From: an uncultured Candidatus Saccharibacteria bacterium
Lineage (GTDB): Bacteria > Patescibacteriota > Saccharimonadia > Saccharimonadales > Saccharimonadaceae
DNA length: 8,011 nt
Assembly (NCBI GenBank): GCA_937876715.1
Contig: CALEGA010000071.1
Span: 1 to 8,011 of the forward strand
Direction: 5' to 3'
Shown: piece by piece, positions 1 to 4,164 of the stretch
How positions within the stretch are numbered: the first letter of the stretch is position 1
Layout: every line of letters begins with the position of its first letter
Translations under genes and position numbers: made by a program
The notes under the pieces: model-generated
Seen by the model: the letters and a program-made list of their open reading frames with translations, nothing else
Told to the model about the DNA's origin: nothing
The model's database searches: none

Positions 1-140
1 GTGGTTAAGCTAACTTTTCCTTCATCTACTCTAATTAAGACATTGCTAAGTATTGGTAATGTCGCTTTTCCGCCTGTTGCGATTCGGCTTACTATGTTGA
101 GTGCTTTTGCGAGTTTGCCCGATTCTATTTCTATTTCCAT
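1..140 (-). CDS. dnaN: DNA polymerase III beta sliding clamp, N-terminal part (runs off left edge)
   Basis: The reverse strand from an ATG at 140 encodes a typical beta-clamp N-terminus: it begins MEIEIESGKLAKALNIVSRI and continues with the family motif LPILSNVLI before reaching the window edge after 46 codons. The clamp is a ring-shaped dimer that tethers the replicative polymerase to DNA. A Shine-Dalgarno sequence AAGGA (147-151) sits 6 nt upstream, which supports this start. The gene lies in the same direction as dnaA, 281 bp downstream of it, the usual dnaA-dnaN order. No convincing separate promoter is visible in the gap, so it may share the dnaA transcript or start inside the origin region. 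Only the first part of domain I is present, so nothing can be said about the DNA-sliding or partner-binding surfaces. Confidence 0.93.
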   Translation of the reverse strand, partial: MEIEIESGKLAKALNIVSRIATGGKATLPILSNVLIRVDEGKVSLT

Positions 141-167
141 TTTTAATCCTTTTCTTATTAATTTATT

Positions 168-185
168 TAGTAGTTGTAGTTATAG
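168..185 (-). promoter_or_regulatory. DnaA-trio-like unwinding element
   Basis: The forward strand reads in triplets tag tag ttg tag tta tag, so four of six triplets are TAG in one register. Read 3'-5', TAG is GAT, the core DnaA-trio triplet that single-strand-bound DnaA recognises in Bacillus subtilis. The element begins right after the tandem DnaA boxes, with a short GC-containing spacer (186-189), and is followed by AT-rich DNA. Box, GC spacer, trios and AT-rich DNA follow in the order known for the basal origin unwinding system. Confidence 0.68.
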
Positions 186-189
186 GCTA

Positions 190-216
190 TGTGGAAATTG
201 TGGATTTTGTGGATTT
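190..216 (-). promoter_or_regulatory. Three abutting tandem DnaA boxes
   Basis: Three 9-mers follow each other without a gap: TGTGGAAAT, TGTGGATTT, TGTGGATTT on the forward strand. On the reverse strand these read AAATCCACA, AAATCCACA, ATTTCCACA. All point toward the AT-rich dnaN side. A strict 9-bp period would set DnaA monomers side by side, a good base for loading a filament onto the adjacent trio element. Each box differs from TTATCCACA by one to three bases in its AT half, while the TCCACA part is kept. Confidence 0.8.
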
Positions 217-266
217 TATTGGGAGCTTAATCTGGTTAGACTTTTCAACAACTATGGCTACTATTG

Positions 267-291
267 TGTGGATTTCATTTAAAAATCCACA
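267..291. repeat. Inverted pair of DnaA boxes
   Basis: TGTGGATTT (267-275) and AAATCCACA (283-291) are perfect reverse complements separated by 7 bases. They are most simply two facing DnaA boxes, and could also form a 9-bp hairpin in single-stranded DNA. The box sequence equals the two inner boxes of the tandem array. Confidence 0.7.
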
Positions 292-294
292 ATC

Positions 295-354
295 AATTTT
301 CTTTTTCCACCAGCAATGCTGTTCGGAAAAAGCCGAATTTTCTTTTTCCACCAG
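295..354 (+). repeat. 19-bp direct repeat with DnaA-box core, two copies
   Basis: An identical 19-base unit starting AATTTTC and ending TTTTTCCACCAG occurs at 295-313 and 336-354, a period of 41 bp (about four helical turns). Each copy contains TTTTCCACC, one base from the TTTTCCACA box. A perfect repeat of this length inside an origin suggests a conserved iteron-like binding unit or a recent duplication. Confidence 0.75.
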
Positions 355-358
355 TTTT

Positions 359-410
359 TTCGCAGTTGTTCCACAGCTAATTCGCAGGGTTTTTCGCAGG
401 TTTTTCCACA
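359..410 (+). promoter_or_regulatory. DnaA boxes with interspersed TTCGCAG repeats
   Basis: Next to the dnaA stop codon lie TGTTCCACA (367-375) and a clean TTTTCCACA (402-410). TTCGCAG occurs three times among them, at 359-365, 381-387 and 393-399. The boxes fit DnaA binding. I do not recognise the TTCGCAG repeat, which may bind another origin factor or be chance. Confidence 0.5.
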
Positions 411-421
411 AAATTTGACAA

Positions 422-1825
422 CTAGCCATAAATAGCCTCCTTTATTTGTTCAACTTGATCGTGGAGTTGTAAGTTGGTTTTTTGGTCAGTGTCAATTTTT
501 TTAATTCCATTCATTACTGTCGTGTGGTCTTTTACGCCTACTTCTGGTGCAATTTTTGTGGTTGACATTCCGAGTTCTTTCGACAACAAATACATTGCGA
601 CTTGTCGTGCTGTCTTAATATTGGCGACTCGACTTTTTCCCGTCATTTCCACTACGGTCAAATCATAATACTTTGCTACTTTTTCGACGATTAGTTTTGG
701 TGTCAAGTTTCTTGGTCGCATCCCTCCCGCCGTTTTGGCGATATATCCCTCGTTAATCAATTCTAGCGGCGTCATTCCTTTAATTTCCGCCGTCACCATA
801 ATTTTTTGGAATTCCCCCTCAAGTTCGCGAATATTTGTCTTTACGTTATCAGCAATATATTCAATCGCCGCATCTTCAATTTCTTGTCCCATAAATTCCG
901 CCTTAGCTTTCAAAATAGCGCATCTATCTTCAAAACCAGGGAATTGTAAGTCATAAGCACCCGCACTGGCGAGCCTCGAGCTTAGTCGCACATCGAGCGT
1001 TTTGATTTGGTCTGGCAAGCGGTCGCAAGTTACGATAATTTGCTTATTTGCCATATGTAAGTCGTTAAAGATATTGAAGAATTCCTCCTGGCTTCGGTCT
1101 TTTCCGATAATCATTTGGAAATCATCAATAATTAACACATCGAGTTTTTGATATTTTTTCACAAACTCTTCGCCCTTACCAGCGCGCACCGCATTAATAA
1201 ACTCCGAATAAAAATGATTCATCGGAATATAAAGCACTTTCATATCTGGGTGTTGCTCTAAAATTGCATTTCCCACCGCCTGTACAAGGTGCGTCTTACC
1301 TAACCCAGGACCACCATAAAGGAAGAATGGATTAAACTTTTTCTCTCCAGGGTTCTTTGCGATTAATCTCGCCACACCTGCCGCTAGTTCGTTACTACTC
1401 CCCACCACGAAATTATCTAAAGTATATTTACTGTTTAACCCCGAACTACTAATCCGTGAATTCTTTACCTTGTCGCCGATATTTTCCACCAGCTCTCGTG
1501 TCGATCTTGCGCGTTCCGTTCCGCCCATTCTCAATCCCTCTGCGTTAGTCACCTCTCGCGCCTTTACACGTGTCTTTCCGTCGCCTTTAACCACAAAATC
1601 AAGTCGTTCCAGTTTGACGTTATTATGTTCAAATGCGTCTATAATCATTCCACGGTATTGATTTTCGAGCATCTTAATCAAAAATACATTCGGCACCCCA
1701 ATCGTTGCTACTCCATTCGTCTTATCTAGCTCCACCAAGACAACGTTCTTGAACCACGTCTTGAACGCCATTTCACTAATTTCTGTCTGTATTTCCGCTA
1801 GGACGTTTTGGAAAACATCAAACAC
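422..1825 (-). CDS. dnaA: Chromosomal replication initiator DnaA
   Basis: DnaA is the AAA+ ATPase that binds DnaA boxes, melts oriC and recruits the helicase. The 467-residue length is normal. Domain I (about 1-80) has the usual MAFKTWFKNV region. A polar linker (about 82-133) is domain II. Domain III carries Walker A GGPGLGKTH (171-179), Walker B LIIDD (231-235), sensor I IIVTCDR (263-269), arginine finger R284 and sensor II NIRELEG (331-337). Domain IV ends in the DNA-binding signature DHTTVMNGIKKI (433-444). The start is GTG (complement of 1823-1825), chosen because a strong AAGGAGGT (1832-1839) lies 6 nt upstream. Box VII after R284 reads LASAGA in place of the common F-x-W-G-L. Candidate DnaA boxes on both sides, one in its own promoter, suggest autoregulation. 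Confidence 0.97.
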   Translation of the reverse strand: MFDVFQNVLAEIQTEISEMAFKTWFKNVVLVELDKTNGVATIGVPNVFLIKMLENQYRGMIIDAFEHNNVKLERLDFVVKGDGKTRVKAREVTNAEGLRMGGTERARSTRELVENIGDKVKNSRISSSGLNSKYTLDNFVVGSSNELAAGVARLIAKNPGEKKFNPFFLYGGPGLGKTHLVQAVGNAILEQHPDMKVLYIPMNHFYSEFINAVRAGKGEEFVKKYQKLDVLIIDDFQMIIGKDRSQEEFFNIFNDLHMANKQIIVTCDRLPDQIKTLDVRLSSRLASAGAYDLQFPGFEDRCAILKAKAEFMGQEIEDAAIEYIADNVKTNIRELEGEFQKIMVTAEIKGMTPLELINEGYIAKTAGGMRPRNLTPKLIVEKVAKYYDLTVVEMTGKSRVANIKTARQVAMYLLSKELGMSTTKIAPEVGVKDHTTVMNGIKKIDTDQKTNLQLHDQVEQIKEAIYG

Positions 1826-1850
1826 TTTTCGACCTCCTTATAACTTTTTC

Positions 1851-1879
1851 ATTATACCTTATATTCTAAAAGTTTTCCA
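1851..1879 (-). promoter_or_regulatory. dnaA promoter overlapping a DnaA box
   Basis: On the reverse strand a perfect -10 TATAAT (1856-1851) is preceded, after 17 bp, by TGGAAA (1879-1874; 4 of 6 matches to TTGACA). The -35 lies inside the DnaA box at 1873-1881, so DnaA bound there would block RNA polymerase. That is the classical autorepression arrangement, inferred here from position only. Confidence 0.65.
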
Positions 1880-1981
1880 CAGGTTTTATCGTCCAATTTT
1901 TATTTTATAATTTATAATAATTTAACAGGGAAGAACTTTTCCACTTTTTCACAATCAATCTGTTTCATTGTGGAAAACTTC

Positions 1982-2010
1982 TTGATTTCGGTGGAAAACT
2001 GCGGTATAAT
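1982..2010 (+). promoter_or_regulatory. rpmH promoter with DnaA-box-like site in spacer
   Basis: TTGATT (1982-1987) and TATAAT (2005-2010) are 17 bp apart, a good sigma-70-type promoter reading toward rpmH, with a leader of about 38 nt. The spacer contains GGTGGAAAA (1990-1998), and TGTGGAAAA (1969-1977) lies just upstream, so DnaA could also affect this operon. Confidence 0.7.
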
Positions 2011-2055
2011 ATACCAAATATTTGCCAATATTAAAAATATAGGATTTCGAGTATT

Positions 2056-2193
2056 ATGCCAAAACGTACATATCAGCCTCACAAGCGTCAGCGCAAAGCT
2101 GAGCACGGTTTTATGAAACGCAATGCTACCCACGCCGGTCGTCTCGTTCTTAAGCGCCGCCGTCTTAAAGGTCGCAAACGCCTCACCTATTAA
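2056..2193 (+). CDS. rpmH: 50S ribosomal protein L34
   Basis: Forty-five codons from ATG 2056 to TAA 2191-2193 encode a very basic protein beginning [14 protein letters not shown], with [15 protein letters not shown] and KGRKRLTY following. This is the L34 pattern over its whole length, and the size is normal (44-46 residues). L34 is a small late-assembly protein of the large ribosomal subunit, buried in 23S rRNA. A weak AGGA (2041-2044) lies 11 nt upstream of the start. The gene is divergent from dnaA and is the first gene of the rpmH-rnpA-yidC-khpB group, the standard order next to bacterial origins. A hairpin follows the stop directly. Confidence 0.97.
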   Translation: MPKRTYQPHKRQRKAEHGFMKRNATHAGRLVLKRRRLKGRKRLTY

Positions 2194-2218
2194 AAAACTC
2201 TCCCCTAGGGGGAGTTTT
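2194..2218 (+). terminator. Hairpin after rpmH, likely terminator or attenuator
   Basis: AAAACTC (2194-2200) pairs with GAGTTTT (2212-2218), and CCCC (2202-2205) with GGGG (2208-2211), leaving one bulged T and a tight loop. Only four T in the stem foot serve as the U-tract before GTTAT, so termination may be partial and let some transcripts read into rnpA. It starts right at the rpmH stop, which would favour making much more L34 than RNase P protein. Confidence 0.6.
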
Positions 2219-2220
2219 GT

Positions 2221-2239
2221 TATATAATATATATAATAT
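2221..2239 (+). promoter_or_regulatory. A/T-only promoter-like segment directly before rnpA
   Basis: The 19 bases before the rnpA ATG are all A or T and contain TATAAT twice (2223-2228 and 2232-2237). No good -35 is visible and there is no Shine-Dalgarno sequence. Use of the first TATAAT would start RNA about 5 nt before the ATG, giving a nearly leaderless message. Confidence 0.4.
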
Positions 2240-2581
2240 ATGTTAAGCAAAAAATACCGTTTCCACTCTCGCGGTGGTGTTAAATACGTCTATCGTCATG
2301 GCAAGACCATTCGTCGCCCTGACCTCTCATTGGTATTTTGCAATAACGACCACAACAAAACCCGCTTCGCCGTCGTTGTCTCTAAAAAAGTTAACAAATC
2401 CGCCATCGGTAGAAACCGCATCAGGCGCAGAATCTACGAAGCGATCCGCCTTGACTTCGACAAGTTCAAACAGCCTCGTGACTACATTTTTGTCGTTTAT
2501 AACAGAAATCTCAAAGACCTCCCTTTCCCCGAGCTTCAGAAGACAATCCGTTCTCTTATAGAGGAAAGTGTGCTACAATAG
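2240..2581 (+). CDS. rnpA: Ribonuclease P protein component
   Basis: This 113-residue basic protein is the protein subunit of RNase P, which helps the catalytic RNA remove 5' leaders from pre-tRNAs. It starts MLSKKYRFHSR, as in the family. The RNR signature spans residues 50-70 (KVNKSAIGRNRIRRRIYEAIR with its first K), after the FAVVVSKK strand, and the C-terminal RDYIFVVYN strand is also present. Length is normal (about 110-120). The start has no Shine-Dalgarno sequence and is preceded only by A/T, but the N-terminus aligns too well for a later start. It lies between rpmH and yidC as in most bacteria. Its stop is 7 bp before the yidC ATG, so the two are probably co-transcribed. Confidence 0.96.
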   Translation: MLSKKYRFHSRGGVKYVYRHGKTIRRPDLSLVFCNNDHNKTRFAVVVSKKVNKSAIGRNRIRRRIYEAIRLDFDKFKQPRDYIFVVYNRNLKDLPFPELQKTIRSLIEESVLQ

Positions 2582-2588
2582 GAGACGT

Positions 2589-3644
2589 ATGTTTATATTT
2601 GATTTTATCGACCTTATCATTGTTCGACCCATCACCAACATTCTCTTCCTCATCTATAATCTCGTTGGTGACTTCGGTCTCGCGATTATTCTCTTCGTTA
2701 TTATCGTCAAGCTTTGTATGTGGCCGCTCGTTAAGCGTCAACTTCACCAAACCAAACTAATGCGCAAACTCCAGCCGGAGCTTGCCGAAATCAAAAAGAA
2801 CTGCAAAGGCAACCGCCAGCTCGAATCACTTCAAACGATGGACTTGTATAAAAAATACAACGTTAAACCTTTCCGCTCCATCCTCTCTCTCTTGATTCAG
2901 CTCCCGATGTTTATCGCTATCTTTGGCGCCATTCGCGTTATGGTCAATCCTCCGACCGACCAATCCAACCTCGATCTTCGCGCCTATTCTTTTGTTAAAC
3001 AAGAGGGCTCCCATATCCAAGGAGTAATTGATTTACAAACAAAATATCTTGAGCAAAAATCCGCCTACGACACCGCCAAAAACGACGAATCTAAGTCTGA
3101 AGAAGAAAAAAATGCCCTTGAAGCGCCAACTTATGAATTCCACCCCAGTCTCTTCGGTATCGTTAACCTTGAATCTACTCCAGGCTTCACCTCGTGGAGT
3201 GCTGGCTTCGCCCTCATTCTTGCCCTTGTCGCTTGTCTCGTTCAATATCTCATCAGCAAGCAACTTCGTCCCTCAGGGAAGAGTAAAAGTAAAGGTTTCC
3301 GCCAGCTTATGAAAGAAGCCGGCGAAGGCAAAGAAATTGACCAAGCAGAAATCAACGATATGACGAGCGCTCAAATGGGTACAATGATGCCAATTATGCT
3401 CCTTATCATTATGATTAACCTCCCGGGCGCCCTCATCCTTTACTACTTCTTAAGCAATGTCATCACGTTTATTCAACAAAAAATTGTTCTCGACCAAGCG
3501 GAAAAAGAAATGGAAATATCCGCTGATAAAGCCGTTCTTAAAGAACTTAAACACATTCAGGAAGCTGAAGTGATAGAAAACAAAAAAACCGGTACAAAAA
3601 TAACTAGAATCTCCGCCAAAGATAATAAAAAGAAAAGGAGATAA
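2589..3644 (+). CDS. yidC: Membrane protein insertase YidC/Oxa1
   Basis: YidC inserts and folds membrane proteins, alone or with SecYEG. The 351-residue protein lacks the large periplasmic domain of proteobacterial YidC and has no lipobox. Conserved features: GLAIILFVIIVKLCMWPL (30-47), cytoplasmic LMRKLQPEL (57-65), KYNVKP (89-94), ILIQ-type LLIQLPMFIAIF (101-112), another membrane segment around 203-222, and the terminal MMPIMLLIIMINLPGALILYY...SNVITFIQQ hairpin (266-297). The charged groove position, usually Arg, appears to be K41. The loop at 120-200 is unusually long and Lys/Glu-rich, the loop at 223-263 is also extended, and the tail is basic (KDNKKKRR). ATG 2589 is chosen because AGGAG (2580-2584) precedes it. 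A GTG at 2568 would overlap rnpA with poorly spaced SD. Confidence 0.95.
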   Translation: MFIFDFIDLIIVRPITNILFLIYNLVGDFGLAIILFVIIVKLCMWPLVKRQLHQTKLMRKLQPELAEIKKNCKGNRQLESLQTMDLYKKYNVKPFRSILSLLIQLPMFIAIFGAIRVMVNPPTDQSNLDLRAYSFVKQEGSHIQGVIDLQTKYLEQKSAYDTAKNDESKSEEEKNALEAPTYEFHPSLFGIVNLESTPGFTSWSAGFALILALVACLVQYLISKQLRPSGKSKSKGFRQLMKEAGEGKEIDQAEINDMTSAQMGTMMPIMLLIIMINLPGALILYYFLSNVITFIQQKIVLDQAEKEMEISADKAVLKELKHIQEAEVIENKKTGTKITRISAKDNKKKRR

Positions 3645-3646
3645 TT

Positions 3647-4126
3647 ATGGATAAAGATGAATCCATCCGTTTTGCTACTAAATACCTCGAAGACTTATTA
3701 AGCTTCTTCGGCATCAACGTCGCCGTTTACTCAACTATCGACGATGAAGTTATTCAACTCAGCGTCCCCTCGACCAGTATGAATAATCTTCTCATCGGTA
3801 AAAATGCGGAAAACCTCCGCTGCCTCCAGCACATCGTTTCGCAATCCCTCATCTCAAAGAACGCCGAAATCACTCGCGTCAACGTTGACATCGCTGATTA
3901 TAAGCGCCAACGTGCCGACCGCATCGCGGAAAAAGCCGAGGGCTGGATTAAAAAAGTCCGCCAAACTGGCGAACCAATGACCATCAACCTTAACCCTGCC
4001 GACCGCCGCGTCGTCCACAAACTCGCCGAAGATTACTCCGACATTACCACTCACTCCGAGGGCGAGGGCCGCGATCGCGTTCTTATCATCGAAAAAATCC
4101 AATCCACCTACGACGAAGAAGAATAA
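3647..4126 (+). CDS. khpB: KhpB/Jag-type RNA-binding protein (KH and R3H domains)
   Basis: A 159-residue single-strand nucleic acid binder of the Jag/KhpB (EloR) family, linked in Firmicutes to cell elongation and to sRNA/mRNA binding. The KH domain covers about 1-82, with LLIGKNAENLRCLQHIV at 48-64. The R3H domain covers about 90-150, with the R-x3-H motif at R120-H124 and the closing SEGEGRDRVLIIEK (137-150). The N-terminal Jag-N domain of the 200-plus residue Firmicutes proteins is missing, so the protein starts directly at the KH unit. The KH loop is GKNA rather than GxxG. AAGGAG (3635-3640) lies 6 nt before ATG, and the yidC stop is only 2 bp upstream, so translation is likely coupled. 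yidC-jag pairing is standard. Confidence 0.93.
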   Translation: MDKDESIRFATKYLEDLLSFFGINVAVYSTIDDEVIQLSVPSTSMNNLLIGKNAENLRCLQHIVSQSLISKNAEITRVNVDIADYKRQRADRIAEKAEGWIKKVRQTGEPMTINLNPADRRVVHKLAEDYSDITTHSEGEGRDRVLIIEKIQSTYDEEE

Positions 4127-4133
4127 AGCAAAT

Positions 4134-4164
4134 AAAAATAACCCCCTGTAAGGGGGTTATTTTT
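4134..4164. terminator. Strong bidirectional terminator between khpB and the LCP gene
   Basis: A perfect 14-bp stem joins AAAAATAACCCCCT (4134-4147) and its complement at 4151-4164 through a GTA loop. T-runs flank it on both strands (4160-4165 forward, 4138-4134 complement). It can stop the rpmH-khpB operon rightward and the LCP gene leftward. The LCP stop codon (complement of 4164-4166) touches the stem. Confidence 0.92.

Larger units (their letters stand above)
141..421. other. Candidate oriC between dnaA and dnaN
   Basis: This gene-free stretch is packed with DnaA-box-like 9-mers related to TTATCCACA. On the reverse strand: 190-198, 199-207, 208-216 and 267-275. On the forward strand: 283-291, 303-311, 344-352, 367-375 and 402-410. 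Sequences are TTTTCCACA or AAATCCACA, or one or two bases off. The dnaN-proximal end becomes AT-rich (about 141-168), as expected for the unwinding element, and a trio-like element separates it from the boxes. Position between dnaA and dnaN matches known bacterial origins such as that of Bacillus subtilis. Origin activity itself is inferred. Confidence 0.82.
1826..2055. other. dnaA-rpmH intergenic region with second DnaA-box cluster
   Basis: This 230-bp divergent spacer holds TTTTCCACA (1873-1881), TTTTCCACT (1937-1945), TTTTTCACA (1945-1953, fits TTWTNCACA), TGTGGAAAA (1969-1977) and GGTGGAAAA (1990-1998). A run of 31 A/T-only bases lies at 1895-1925. Together with the cluster beyond dnaA this gives a bipartite origin layout. 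It also contains both divergent promoters. No gene fits: an open frame crossing it on the reverse strand is antisense to rpmH. Confidence 0.75.

Noticed and set aside
1..418. Rightward open frames of 93 and 105 codons (1-282 and 101-418)
   Set aside because: They are antisense to dnaN and then run through the DnaA-box region; low-complexity Phe/Leu/Ser translations, no ribosome-binding site.
141..421. CRISPR-like array
   Set aside because: Repeats are 9-mers and one 19-bp pair with unequal spacing and DnaA-box content; no regular repeat-spacer pattern or cas genes.
187..429. Leftward 80-codon frame across the origin
   Set aside because: It starts inside the dnaA end and translates the repeated boxes; no Shine-Dalgarno and no family resemblance.
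1912..2250. Leftward 112-codon frame
   Set aside because: Antisense to rpmH and covers the divergent promoters; rpmH is unmistakable on the other strand.
2568..2588. GTG start for YidC at 2568
   Set aside because: Overlaps rnpA and has only 2 nt between GAGGA and the codon; ATG 2589 follows AGGAG and gives a natural N-terminus.
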